A DNA stretch of 64,000 bases from Halichoerus grypus. Lineage: Eukaryota > Chordata > Mammalia > Carnivora > Phocidae. This document shows, one piece after another, positions 1-9,600 of the stretch. Positions within the stretch are counted from its first letter, which is position 1, and every line of letters starts with the position of its first letter. The DNA is taken from contig NC_135718.1 of assembly GCF_964656455.1 (NCBI RefSeq), positions 19,294,449 through 19,358,448 of the forward strand, in the 5' to 3' direction. Under the pieces are notes generated by a model, which searched no databases, was not told the DNA's origin, and saw nothing but the letters and a program-made list of their open reading frames with translations. The position numbers and the translations under genes are program-made.

Positions 1-500
1 GTCTCAGAGGAATGAAGGCAACGGTGACCTTTCACACCAGGGAAGGGTAACACAGAACAGTTTCACACCTCAGATGTACCTTAGTCATTGAAGGAAACAC
101 TGGAACACTTCTCAGAAACAGCTCAACACAAAGCATATAAGCTACAGCACTAGAGAAGAGGTCGAGCCGAGTGGTTTCTAACTGGGACATCTGGGGGACT
201 GGCCCCACGTGCAGGCTCTAAGCAGGATGGGGAGGGGGCTGGGCCCTTCAAGGAGAGTGTGGGGAGGGCCGAAGAAATCAAAAAGGATGCCTCCCTTCTA
301 TCCTCCTGTCTCCCTGCATGCTGGCTTCTCACACATGACTTTGCCCTAGCATTGCTGTTTCACTGGGAAGGGGAAGCAGAGACTGAGCATGTGGTCCCCG
401 CTCAGGACCCCCAGAAGCACTGGAGAGGGAGCATTCCTCCCACCCTGATGAGCTTCGGAGAAGAAGTGACGTCCACAGGGCCTGAGGGCTGACCGTGGGC
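1..500. other. No recognisable feature
   Basis: Moderately GC-rich single-copy-looking DNA. The open frames here are short, overlap on both strands and show no protein family motif, so I treat them as chance. No SINE, L1 or tandem repeat is visible. Confidence 0.6.
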
Positions 501-504
501 CAGC

Positions 505-640
505 CGCTCGCCCATTTTACAGATGAAGGTCCTAGCATCTTAAGTGATGAAAGGCCACAGAGGTAACAGCACAGCCAGAAGGAGACCCCAACCTGTCTGA
601 ATCCAAAGTCCGTGCAACACTGCTCTCCCTCTTCCAGGCT
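505..640 (-). repeat. MIR fragment
   Basis: The text runs 'cccattttacagatga', then an interval ending 'cacagccagaaggag', then 'aatccaaagtccgtgc'. That is the antisense order of the MIR core (tRNA-derived SINE spread in early mammals). It is diverged, with no visible TSD, and edges are approximate. Confidence 0.6.
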
Positions 641-1225
641 CAAGAAGGAATGCTCAGGACCAGAGGTGTGTTCACTGCTGCCAGAGGGCTTGCAGAAGGC
701 TGGGGGTGATGGGAGTTAGACACCCATTGAAAGGGTGGACATGGGGAGGACTCCCAGCCAGGACTAATGAGGGTAAAACTGGGGGATTCAAGGTGGATGT
801 TCTGAAATCTAGGCCACAGAGGCTTTGCCTGGGCACTGCTATGTTAACGCACGATCGGGAGAAGGCGAGTCCTCAGAAACCATGTCAAATGTGTTATAAG
901 CAACCACCTCGCTGCTGTCTTCCCTCCAGGGAGCTACTCCTCCCAGGCAGCATGCAGAGCTAAGTAAGAGCGAGCACAGACAAGCAGGTGGCACTTGGGA
1001 CTAGTCTTGAAAAGGAAAGGATAGGACATGAATGTTCCCCAGAGAGAGGAGGTCAGCTGAGTGCCTCTCCAGGACTCCAATATCCTACGTGGGGTGCAGA
1101 TGGGTGCGGTCCGAGCTGTGGGCACCAGGGGCTGTAGGCAGTCAGTGCACAAGGCCGGTGTTCACCAGAGTGAGCGATATGGCTGGGAATCAACCGTTGG
1201 AACCTCAGAGAGATCCCACGTGGCT
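641..1225. other. No recognisable feature
   Basis: Mixed-composition DNA with no repeat that I recognise and no convincing exon. Short overlapping open frames on both strands have no family resemblance. Confidence 0.55.
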
Positions 1226-1420
1226 TTTATGACTATATAGACTGTGCCAGCATCATGCTGGGTCTACAAGATAAGATCCCAGCTTCTGCCCTCACGGGGC
1301 TCAAGGCCCAGCAGAAGGGATAGATACTAATCACACTGTCAAAGCAATGAGAAACTGTGACTTGATAAATCCTTCAAAGGAAAGAGTAAGATGGGGGGTG
1401 TGAGCCTCCGCTGGGGTCAG
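1226..1420 (-). repeat. Probable L2-like ancient repeat fragment
   Basis: 'atcatgctgggtctacaaga', followed by 'cttctgccctcacggggctc', resembles the antisense 3' end of an L2-type repeat (size, ageing and 'losses recorded' wording of the family: 'tgctggg..aca..agt..ccctgccctcatggagctt'). Strongly diverged. It could instead be another old mammalian repeat. Confidence 0.45.
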
Positions 1421-1639
1421 AGAGGAGCTGGGACGTGAAGGAGGTGTGGGGTTTCCTAGGAAAGAGAGGCGCAGGACGGGCAGAGAGGAGAGGCCCAGGT
1501 GCCAGGAATTGAAGGTAGATAACTATCTGGCAATTATCTAAGAAGGATAAATGACTGCCACAAACCGCCTTCTCTGTATTCAAGAAATCTCATTCTGAGT
1601 TTCTCCACACCTGGCAAAATCCTTGAGAAGTCGGTGCTT

Positions 1640-1860
1640 GCGCTGCCGCAGTAATAGTTAACAGGGAACTAGTATTGTATTACTATTCCACATGCGCTCA
1701 CAGTATTATGAGCCTACCCTTCACATGCTCGATCGCATGTGATTCTGACAACAATCCTATGGGACGGGAAAGCGATGGCGGAATCTTCCCAAAATCACGC
1801 AGCCTGGGTGTCGCAGAGACCGAATCTGAACCCAGGTCCATCTGCTTCAAGGCTGGGCGC
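1640..1860 (-). repeat. MIR fragment
   Basis: Antisense MIR order is visible: a variable left part, 'gattctgacaacaatcctat', then 'gaacccaggtccatctg', matching the reverse of the MIR tRNA-like head (reverse of 'agactgcctgggttc'). Old copy without clear TSD. Confidence 0.6.
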
Positions 1861-1889
1861 ATGAACCAGGATGGCATGGCTCAGCGTCA

Positions 1890-2095
1890 GCAGAAGGAGA
1901 TGAAAAGGTACCCAGGACTGCCACCTTCATCCCTATGGTCAGTCCTGAGTCCTGGTGACTCAGCGAGCCTCCTGTGATGGCACCACCTCCCCTGTCAGAT
2001 TGGGACGATGACACCTGCCCACCCCCCTCATCAGGTGTTGTGAGGTTCAAGCAAGCACATGCGAGCCTGACAGGTTTCAAGCACTATATGAATAA
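1890..2095 (+). repeat. MIR fragment
   Basis: Contains 'gggacgatgacacctgccc', 'tcatcaggtgttgtgaggtt' and 'tttcaagcactatatgaata'. This is the sense order of the MIR 3' half (…atggggataataata…ttgttgtgaggatt…aagcgctt…). Diverged. Confidence 0.6.
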
Positions 2096-2330
2096 GAGGC
2101 AAAAATATACCCCAAATATACCCCAAGACTAACTTCAAATAGACAAGGTGAGTGACACCCTTTCAAGACCACAGACATAACTGAGGAGAAGGGAAAAAGA
2201 AAGAAAATCCACAAAAGAAGTGACTTACCCTCACCTTGACCCTGGGGCATAAAAAATGAGAGCTAACAGCAACCCCCTGAAGTCTACCACATACCAGGCA
2301 CTGTCCTGTGCGGTCAAGAATCAACTTTAC

Positions 2331-2530
2331 CGGAGCGCCTGGGTGGCTCAGTCGGTTAAGCATCTGCCTTCGGCTCAGGTCGTGATCCTGGAGTCTGGAG
2401 ATCGAGTCCCACATCAGGCTCCCTGCTCGGCGGGAATTCTGCTTCTCCCTCTGACCCTCCCCCCTCTCATGCTCTCTCTCTTTCATTCTCTCTCTCTCAA
2501 ATAAATAAATAAAATCTTAAAAAAAAAAAA
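2331..2530 (+). mobile_element. Can-SINE, full length
   Basis: Carnivore tRNA-Lys-derived SINE. Head 'gagcgcctgggtggctcagt', a body with the 'ggctcaggtcgtgatcctgg' B-box region, a TC-rich segment, AATAAATAAATAAAATCTT and an A tail. The direct repeat AATCAACTTTAC lies at both ends (2319-2330 and 2529-2540), a clear TSD, so insertion was by L1-type target-primed reverse transcription. Confidence 0.96.
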
Positions 2531-2589
2531 TCAACTTTACCCAAGAAATGTCTGGCTTTTTCCTTGCCCTTGGCTCCGGGAGGTGATTT

Positions 2590-3130
2590 TTAAACCCTTG
2601 GATTGTCCTGCCTGACAGGTGTCTGTTCAACCAGGAGTCTTAGGTCATACCAGATGGTCTATCGATGTGGTTTATGGTGGGGGCTCCAGGCCACACGGCA
2701 TCAGCTTAACCTCCAGAAGGGCCAGAGACTGAGGTCAGCCAGGCAGGCACTCACCTGCGTCCACGTGACTGAGCCCCGGTAAAAACCCTGGACGCCAAGG
2801 CTCAGGGGAGCTTCCCCAGTGGGTGATAGTCCCTGTGCACCGTCACACACCATTGGAGAAGAAAGGGAATGTTTTGCCTAATTCCAAGGGGAGAAGATAA
2901 TCAGAAGCTCCACACGTGGAACCTTCCTAGACTCTGCCCTGTGTACCTCTTCTCCCGGCTTATTTTAATCTGTCTCCTTTCACCATAACTGTGATTGTAA
3001 CAGCTTCTAGGACGTTCTACCAATCCTCCTAATGAATTATCACACCTGAGTGTGGTCTCAGAAACCCCTGAATTTGCAACTCATGTCAGAAGGGAGGGTG
3101 GTCTTGGGGACAAATGGGGCACTGTCATTT
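2590..3130 (+). repeat. Old LTR fragment (probably ERVL/MaLR class)
   Basis: The stretch contains 'gtgggggctccaggccacac', 'gactgagccccggtaaaaac', 'cctggacgccaaggctcagg', 'tttcaccataactgtgattg' and 'tatcacacctgagtgtggtc'. This order recalls a solo LTR of an old mammalian endogenous retrovirus. No internal retroviral genes are present. I cannot name the subfamily without a library search, and its 3' edge is interrupted by the next SINE. Confidence 0.5.
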
Positions 3131-3155
3131 AATCCCCATCTAAACCCAAGGAAGG

Positions 3156-3362
3156 TGGGGCGCCTGGGTGGCTCAGTCGTTACGCGTCTGCCTTCGGCTC
3201 AGGTCATGATCCCAGGATCCTGGGATCGAGCCCCACGTCAGGCTCTTTGCTCAGCGGGAAGCCTACTTCTCCCTCTCCCACTCCCCCTGCTTGTGTTCCT
3301 TCTCTCGCTTTGTCTCTCTCTGTCAAATAAATAAATAAAATCTTAAAAATAAATAAATAAAT
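3156..3362 (+). mobile_element. Can-SINE, full length
   Basis: Begins 'ggggcgcctgggtggctcag', contains 'atgatcccaggatcctggga', and ends in AATAAATAAAATC with an AATA-repeat tail. The TSD AAACCCAAGGAAGG occurs at 3142-3155 and 3363-3376 without mismatch, indicating a fairly young insertion. Confidence 0.96.
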
Positions 3363-3379
3363 AAACCCAAGGAAGGAAG

Positions 3380-3440
3380 TCTTCCATTCCCACCTCACAG
3401 ACAAGGAGACTGAGTAAAGTAGCTTAAAGGGGCCATCGCT
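3380..3440 (-). repeat. Short MIR core fragment
   Basis: 'cccacctcacagacaaggag' followed by 'actgagtaaagtagctta' matches the antisense MIR core (…ttacagatgaggaaactgag…aagtaactt…). Short, so only moderately certain. Confidence 0.45.
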
Positions 3441-3660
3441 TGCCCATGAGCCCGCACCCAGCGGGTGGGGACCCTAGGGTTAATCAGCGGGCTGTGGCAT
3501 CACCTGGGCTCTCGGTGGTCCTGCCACCATCTGCTGGCCCATCTCAGGCTACCCTGAGAGTTGCAGACGGCGAACAGAGGGCCTGGCTCAGCGCTGTTGC
3601 ATTGAACCGCAGCTCATGCCATGAGCGGATAACGGGAGACTTTAGAAAGTGCTTTAGTGG

Positions 3661-3687
3661 GAAAAAAGAAAAAAAAAAAAAAAAAAA
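3661..3687. repeat. A-rich run
   Basis: A run of about 25 bases almost all A, broken once by G early on. No upstream retroelement body is recognisable, so it may be a relict retroposon tail or a simple slippage tract. Confidence 0.8.
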
Positions 3688-3799
3688 GAACTCTGCTCTA
3701 GATGCTGAGTGGTATCTTGACCTTACCATTCCAACTCTGAGTCAGGCCACCTAGGACAGAGACACCCCAGCAGCCCTGAAACCTAAACCCCAGCCCTTT

Positions 3800-4230
3800 C
3801 ATGGTCAGAGACACGCCAGCCCTCCGGAGCAGGAGTCCGGGCGGCAGTGATGCAATGCCTCCGGGACAGGACATTCCACCAAGAGGCCGGCCAGTCGAGG
3901 GGCTACGTCAGGGGTGTGCAGGGAGAGGACTCAGGCAGGAGGGGCGGAGGGGGCAACCAATGGTACCTCTGCCCCCCGCGTCTGCCTGCCAGCACGGGGA
4001 GGGGCAGGAAGGAGGCTGCACACACAGCAGATTCCCCGCCCCCCCGCGCCCCAGCTCAGAGACCAAGCTGTGCCTGTCAATCCTGCCTCCGCGTTTCGGG
4101 GAAGCCTGGCGTGGCCACTGCCCTCGGCCTCCGACACACACGCAACCCCAGCTATGTGCCATAAAATTAGTTTTACAAGAGCGGCGGATTTAACACTGCC
4201 CCCCACAAACAGCGTCGTGAGCTCTGCAGT
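3800..4230. promoter_or_regulatory. Weakly CpG-rich, GC-rich patch
   Basis: By hand count about 26 CpG dinucleotides in roughly 430 bases at about 62% GC, giving an observed/expected ratio near 0.6, a borderline CpG island. It contains 'ggggcggagg', a GC-box-like string at about 3941, and an inverted CCAAT (ATTGG absent; direct 'ccaat' at about 3957). Several overlapping open frames exist simply because stops are rare in GC-rich DNA. It may be a distal regulatory element; there is no direct evidence of transcription. Confidence 0.35.
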
Positions 4231-4239
4231 CCCCAAAGA

Positions 4240-5560
4240 ACACAGCCAAGCATGATGGCACACACAAAATCCAGACTGCTGGGCTTTGTTTGTATATTAA
4301 AAAAAAAAAGTCTGCCCCTATGCCACTGTTTGCTATTTTATTTTGTACACGTGTACAAGAACAGGAGAAAAATCCGGTCAAGCAGATTATCTTGCTTTTG
4401 CTTTATCCTTGGGATTCAAGAATCTAAATAACACCTCATCATAAAGGACATTTAGCGAAGGAGAAAGGAGAAGGTTTTTTAACACAGAAATAACTGAGGA
4501 ATAGTATTCTTAATAATAGCAATGTGAATTACCATCTGGCATCTGGAATTTCAAAAACACCCTTCAAGGAATAAGCTCTGCAAGAGTGCTATTAACTTAC
4601 AGCCCTGCAGGGGTCCATGCCTGGGTGTCAGGATGCCCATAAAAACCATGAAATTGAAACCGTTTGCAAAGTCATGCGCTCAAGAGTAATTCTTCTAAGG
4701 TGAAAGTCCAAAGCTTTCATCAGCTCCTTAAAGGGATCCCTGACCCCAAAATGTTAGAGCATCTAGCACATTCTCGGTCTCATTTGCTCTCAAGACATCC
4801 CTGTGAATTAAACAGGGGAAGAATGATCATCCTGCTCCACGGAAGGGAAAGGGCGCTGACTGCCCAAGTTCACGGTGCACCTGTCACTTCATTAGCAACG
4901 CTAGTAAATGCTTCTCACAGCCCACCGTGCAGTAAATGTGGCGGTCCTCGGGTGTTCCTCCAACCCGAAGACTTAAAACTCCTTGAATCACAGACTGAAC
5001 CGCATTCCCTGAACACCTAGCACATGCTCGGGGTGGCTTCAGGGTCCGAGAGGCCAAGTTCCTGGAAGGAATGCCGGGCACGGCTGTACTAAACCAGGCG
5101 CACCCACAATAGGTGTTTGATAAATGCTTTTCGGTGATAATGGTGATCCTGTTCCCTGCCTGCTGGGAGGATTATTCTCACTCCTCAGATGATTCACACG
5201 CAGCAAAAATATCTGCGTTGGCTACAAAGAAAGAATGTACCCTCTCTAGGTCTCCAAGGGCCAGACCACCAGCAGGGCAACAAGATGACCCAGAACGCCG
5301 GTGGCCGCAGCAACGTTAGGAGGCATTTTGCAGCAGCTCTTCGGGAAGAACGCTGGGCAGGCTGAATAACTGACCCCTTCTCCCCACTTGCACTTCGAAG
5401 TGAGTCAGTGATCCCATGACTCAGTGATCTTTCCTCTGCTCCTGAAACAGAACTGGGGAAATCCTGATTAAGCCCTCTTGCAGAGCTGCCAGTGAAAAAG
5501 ATGAGGCCTTGGGAGACACCTGTGGGCACCGAGGTTGCCCGCGTGCAAATGGGGAGGGAC
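4240..5560. other. Mostly unrecognised; possible old MIR/L2 remnants
   Basis: Around 4790-4880 ('cctgtgaattaaacagggga' to 'actgcccaagttcacgg') there is a faint antisense MIR pattern. At 5085-5125 'gtgtttgataaatgctt' recalls the end of an L2 or MIR. Otherwise single-copy-looking with no exon that I can support. Confidence 0.4.
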
Positions 5561-5564
5561 TGTT

Positions 5565-5735
5565 AGTGGATGTGCTGTTTCCTTTCGGGGTATGAAAACG
5601 TTCTGGAATGAGACAGTGGTGATGGGTGTACAACTCTGAACATACAAAAAAAAAAAATCACTGAGTGGCACACATTAAAAGGGGGAATCTTATGGGATGT
5701 GACTTAAATATCTCAATGGAGCTGCTCTCAACCAC
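5565..5735 (+). repeat. L1M-type 3' UTR end
   Basis: 'atgaaaacgttctggaatga', 'cagtggtgatgggtgtacaa', then 'cacattaaaagggggaatct' follows the typical order of an old mammalian L1 3' UTR (…aatgttctggaat…gtggtgatggttgcacaac…acactttaaaa…gtgaatt). Only the last 170 bases survive, as is usual for 5'-truncated copies. Confidence 0.75.
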
Positions 5736-6028
5736 AAGGTAGCCACCTCCTAGCTCGCAGGGTTGCTGGGAAGCTTCTGCCAGCCTGCAGTGTGCAGCCC
5801 CTGAACCCCGGCCCTAGGGCTCCGGGGGAAATCAGCACCATTACTCCGTGCTCCAGGGTTCCTTGGGAAGCAAAGGACAGGATACAAATGGACAACAGTG
5901 ACAGATTCTGGGGCAGGATCTGAGACGAGATGGTGGGAAAAAAGACCCTGTACCTTTATAGGTAATGTTTTAATGTTTTAAAGTAGAATGTATTCATATG
6001 TTACCTGTGTAATTAAAATTTAATTTTG

Positions 6029-6227
6029 TGCGGTACCTGGGTGGCTCAGTTGGTTAAGCATCTGCCTTCAGCTCAGGTCATGATCCCAGGGCCCCAGGCG
6101 GGGTTCCAGCCCTGCATCTGGCTCCCTGCTCAGCAGGGAGTCTGATTTTCCCTTTCCCTCTGCCCCTCCCCCTGCTGATGCTTTCTCTCGCGGTCTCAAA
6201 GAAATAAATAAAATCTTTTTAAAAAAA
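6029..6227 (+). mobile_element. Can-SINE, full length
   Basis: Head slightly mutated ('cggtacctgggtggctcagt'), body and TC-rich part intact, tail 'aaataaataaaatctttt'. TTAATTTTG lies on both sides (6020-6028 and 6228-6236) and is the probable TSD. Immediately followed by a second, shorter SINE. Confidence 0.92.
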
Positions 6228-6236
6228 TTAATTTTG

Positions 6237-6340
6237 GGATGCCTGGGTGGCTCAGTCGGTAGGGCGTGCGACTCTTGATCTCAGGGTTGCGAGTTCGAGC
6301 CCCACGTAGGGCGTAGAGCTTAATTTAAAAATTTTTTAAT
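6237..6340 (+). mobile_element. Short (old-type) Can-SINE
   Basis: About 100 bases: 'ggatgcctgggtggctcagt', 'gcgactcttgatctcagggt', 'tgcgagttcgagccccacgt', then a T/A-rich tail. It lacks the long TC-rich segment of the other copies. This is the short tRNA-derived form, with 'actcttgatctc' in place of the 'ccttcggctcag' stretch. Confidence 0.88.
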
Positions 6341-6531
6341 TTTTAAAATGCCTGCTGTTATGCTTGAAATAAATCTATTAATCATTTCAAATCGTTTGGC
6401 TTAACAACCATACTTAAACACTGACAGCAACTAAAAGGCAGGAAAGCTCTATAGAGAGAATGCTGTCATCAAAAGAAAGTTATTTCTAATACAATTAGCT
6501 TCATTGCTCCAAATTACAAAGTACACCAACG

Positions 6532-6546
6532 CCCCCCCCCCCCCCC
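6532..6546. repeat. Poly-C run (15 C)
   Basis: Uninterrupted C homopolymer, unusual in length for mammalian DNA and prone to slippage or assembly error. A complementary poly-G run lies about 180 bases downstream. Confidence 0.95.
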
Positions 6547-6725
6547 ACTAACCAAAGGTAGAGAAAAAGCAGCAGTCGGAGCAGGGGGAGGGGGCAGGTG
6601 CCCAATGCAGGGAGAGGGGCAAAGCTCGACTCCCCATACGCCTCATTCCAATGCATTTCCCCCACCTCCCCAGGCTGCTCTGGGCGCTGTGCTCATGCAC
6701 CTTGCGCTTAAGCTGTAAGTGAAGT

Positions 6726-6738
6726 GGGGGGGGGGGGG
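6726..6738. repeat. Poly-G run (about 13 G)
   Basis: G homopolymer continuing into GCGGCGG. Complementary in sequence to the poly-C run at 6532-6546. Such a run can form a G-quadruplex between strands; in a read assembly its length is uncertain. Confidence 0.95.
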
Positions 6739-6744
6739 CGGCGG

Positions 6745-7185
6745 AAGAGCTCTGCAATAAATTGCCTTAATCTGCTCATCACACCTATTTTTAGGCCTTC
6801 ATTTTATAGCTTGGTGAAATGAGAAGGTGCGGGAGATCCAAATACACGGCTACATTAAGATGTTTCCTGAGAAGTAGGGAGACAGTTTCACAAGCAAAAC
6901 CAGAGTCGGAAGCCACAGGTTGTTTTCCCCCAATTAGGGAAGCTGCTAAAGTGTTGGCTGGGTTTGCCCTCTGGTCATGTGAAAGGCAGGGTCTGTGCCC
7001 GGGGACTTAGGAGGGACACTGACCTCTCCTGTCCCGCAGAGCCTGCAGGAGCCCCCGGGAAACGGCCGTCACGCTGGCCACCCTGAGTTGACCGTGAGAA
7101 GGTAGCCGGGGTCCTCCCGGCAGACTCGGGGCTCTCTAGCAACAGTGCAGGTGCCAAATTCCCACGGTCCCCCAACTAAGAGGTG
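6745..7185. other. No recognisable feature
   Basis: Mixed composition, no repeat that I recognise and no supported exon. Short antisense frames look like chance. Confidence 0.55.
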
Positions 7186-7189
7186 AGGG

Positions 7190-7915
7190 ACTTGGGCACA
7201 CCGGCCATTGTGCTAGGGGCCGGAGATTCATCAGCAGGAAACGAAACAATGTCTCTCTTCTGGCAGAAACTGCATTCCAGCACAGGCCGACTGAACACTA
7301 GACAAATGCATAATGTCCCAAGGCAATGACAAGGATGAGAGGACAACCGAACAAGGAATGAGGGGCAGAGAGGGATGGGGGCTGCTGCTTGGGCCCCGGG
7401 CAGGGAAGGCAGCAAGGGTGTGGATGCTGCAGACATCCGGAAGGAGAGGGCTCCAGGCAGCAGGAGCAAAGGGCCTGGGACACCAGAGGAGGAGCGAGAT
7501 AGCCAGAGGGGAGAGTGTCAGGGAGAGGAGAGGAAGGGAGAGGACATGATGGTCAGGGCCAGGGAGGGCCGCACAGGCCACACCTCTGGATTCTATTCTC
7601 AGTAACATGGGGAGGGTCTGGAAGGTTCTGAGCACAGGAGGGAAGCAATGGGACTTGCATTTTCAAAGGTCACTCGGCTGCTGGGGGAGAACGGACTGGA
7701 GCGGCCAAAGACGGAAGGACACCACAGTATCTGGGGGAGAGGCCACGGTGGCCTGACTCACGGGCAGCAGACAAGGTGGTGGGGGTGGTAGATTCCGCAC
7801 ACATTTTAAGGTAAAGTGACAGGATCTGCTGATAGATGGAGGCGGGAGAGAAGGAGAGGAGAGGCCAGGATGCCTCTAAGGTTTCAGGTCTGAGAACACA
7901 TTCAGGTCCCAAGGC
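7190..7915. repeat. Ancient mammalian interspersed repeat (L2-associated type)
   Basis: Purine-rich text with 'gcaaagggcctgggacacca', 'gtaacatggggagggtctgg', 'aagcaatgggacttgcattt', 'tcactcggctgctggggga' and 'gatctgctgatagatggagg'. This ordered set recurs in mammalian genomes as an old, diverged repeat beginning with an L2-like antisense 3' end ('attgtgctaggggccggaga'). I do not know its formal library name. The open frames within it are a consequence of its low stop density and are not genes. Confidence 0.6.
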
Positions 7916-8149
7916 TGTGCAGCCGACTGTGGACCAAGATCATGGATCTGAGGAATGTTCTGCTGTTCCAGGAAAGCAGCGCTGCAGTGAGGTCCTGAGC
8001 ACACCCTGGGAGCAGCCAGTCACCCGCCAGGGGCAGGTGAACACACGGTTTCCAAACACTGTGCCCAAATTCCTTGGCATCAAAGCAACAGCCCTGAAGG
8101 CTTGTCAATGCCATGCCTAGCAAGCTAGGAGGGAGGGAGGCAGGCAGGA

Positions 8150-8225
8150 CCCTTTATACACAGTGTCTCATTAAATCCTCCGGAGATACTGATTATCTTC
8201 ATTTATAGATGAAGAAACCACCATA
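8150..8225 (-). repeat. MIR core fragment
   Basis: 'cagtgtctcattaaatcctc' then 'cttcatttatagatgaagaa' matches the antisense MIR core. Short and diverged. Confidence 0.6.
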
Positions 8226-8340
8226 AAGATGACTATGGCGGACAAAATACTGAACGTTTAAAAAAAATGCACATGGAGAAATCTATAATCTCGGGTGGGA
8301 AAGGTCTTCCCCAGCAAGATGCAGGCAGACCTCAGAAGCT

Positions 8341-8536
8341 GGGGAGCCTGGATGGCTCAGTCGGTTAAGCATCTGCCTTTGGCTCAGGTCATGATCCCAG
8401 GGTCCTGGGATCGAGCCCTGCGTCAGGCTCCTTGCTCACTGGGGAGTCTGCTTCTCCCTCTCCCTCTGCCCTTCCCCTGCTCGTGCTCGCACACGTGCTC
8501 TCTCTTAAATAAATAAATAAAATCTTAAAAAAAAAA
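8341..8536 (+). mobile_element. Can-SINE, full length
   Basis: 'ggggagcctggatggctcag' head, 'atgatcccagggtcctggga' body, TC-rich middle, AATAAATAAATAAAATC and A tail. Perfect 11-bp TSD CCTCAGAAGCT at 8330-8340 and 8537-8547. Confidence 0.96.
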
Positions 8537-8784
8537 CCTCAGAAGCTGTAAGAAAAAGCCTATCAAATTTGAATTCATAAAAAATGTAAAACCCCACCTA
8601 CCTATGCCACAAATATTCACTTATTCAAATACCCACTGCCTTCTGAAACCCTGCCCACCCTTGTGCTCTCATTCTAAATGAGGACTTGATCTACATCTTG
8701 TATGACTGAATCAACCAGATTACCCCAATCCCAAACCACATTCTTTCAATGGTGGTCAAATGTATAAACGTAGACAATGCATTT

Positions 8785-8814
8785 CTTAATTATGTTGGCT
8801 GCAACATAATTAAG
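8785..8814. repeat. Perfect inverted repeat, 13-bp arms
   Basis: CTTAATTATGTTG, a 4-base spacer GCTG, then CAACATAATTAAG, an exact reverse complement. It could extrude as a small cruciform or fold as a hairpin in RNA. No transposon terminal structure or flanking duplication is apparent. Confidence 0.95.
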
Positions 8815-9285
8815 TTGGTCTTTACCCAAGCCCATAGAGAAAAAGAAGCCAGGCACTCTGGTGCTCGGGCTTGGGGTGGTAGCAGCCGGTCCTCGCTCTT
8901 GTTCCACAGTAGGAAATGAGGTCCAGCCTTGCCTTAGATTGAGGGGTTGGGGTGCTGGCCTGCTCAGACAGCTTTCTCCATCCTTAACCACGTACCTCTC
9001 CATTACCAGGAAAGGGAGAAGACAGGCACCTTCACACAGAGAATGCCTAAACTACTTATTACTAGTCTTTTCCAAGCTGGACAATTAGCTATATATACTT
9101 CATTCTTCATCACTTACACCCCTTCCTACAAATGAACATGAGACTTCCCAAGACAACTTGGCTTCAAGCCAATGAAAGAACCAAGAACATACTTAAAAGC
9201 AATGTCAACACTTGTATCGCTCGCCCTTACCCGGTTTTCTTCTGACACACGGGAGGATTGCCCTTCTCGGCCCTCTTGGTCGGGT
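8815..9285. other. No recognisable feature
   Basis: Single-copy-looking DNA with short overlapping frames of no known family. Confidence 0.5.
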
Positions 9286-9289
9286 GGGC

Positions 9290-9600
9290 CCAGGTGATTC
9301 ATTCTTGCAGATGCGCTACGAGGAGCAGTCATGCCACCTCCTGACTGAAGCATTTAATTGCTGGGTGAGACCCTCGGTGCTCTCTTGTCCTGTCTCAGTG
9401 ACCAAGAAGGTCCCATGTTCCAGTTAGTGCAGCCGTGAGATGGTAGGGGCTCTGTCATCTTGAGGGACTGTATAGAACAGCCCCCCAATGTCTGCCCCAC
9501 CAATCCAGGTAGGATGTGGGGATGAGTGACAAATACATTTTTACTGTACTAAGCCTCTGGAATTTGGCTATAGCCTAAGCCTACTGTGACTTAATGAAAA
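9290..9600 (+). repeat. Possible LTR fragment (MaLR/ERVL-like 3' end)
   Basis: 'gtgagatggtaggggctctg', 'tgagtgacaaatacattttt', then 'tgtactaagcctctggaatt' and 'cctactgtgacttaatg' recalls the ends of old mammalian LTRs, where an aataaa-like signal precedes 'gtgttaagccactgagattt' and '…ctgacttaata'. Strongly diverged; no retroviral coding region. Confidence 0.5.

Noticed and set aside
2590..3130. Possible intact endogenous retrovirus near the LTR-like stretch
   Set aside because: No gag, pol or env-like frame is visible next to it; at most a solo, decayed LTR.
3050..3334. Frames containing [24 protein letters not shown] peptides, recurring about ten times in the window
   Set aside because: They are translations of the Can-SINE body in one frame and not a protein family.
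6237..6340. tRNA-like sequences with B-box 'gagttcgagcccc'
   Set aside because: They are heads of short Can-SINEs, derived from tRNA but lacking a foldable acceptor stem and followed by A-rich SINE tails. The same holds at 13232, 30239, 31732 and 63621.
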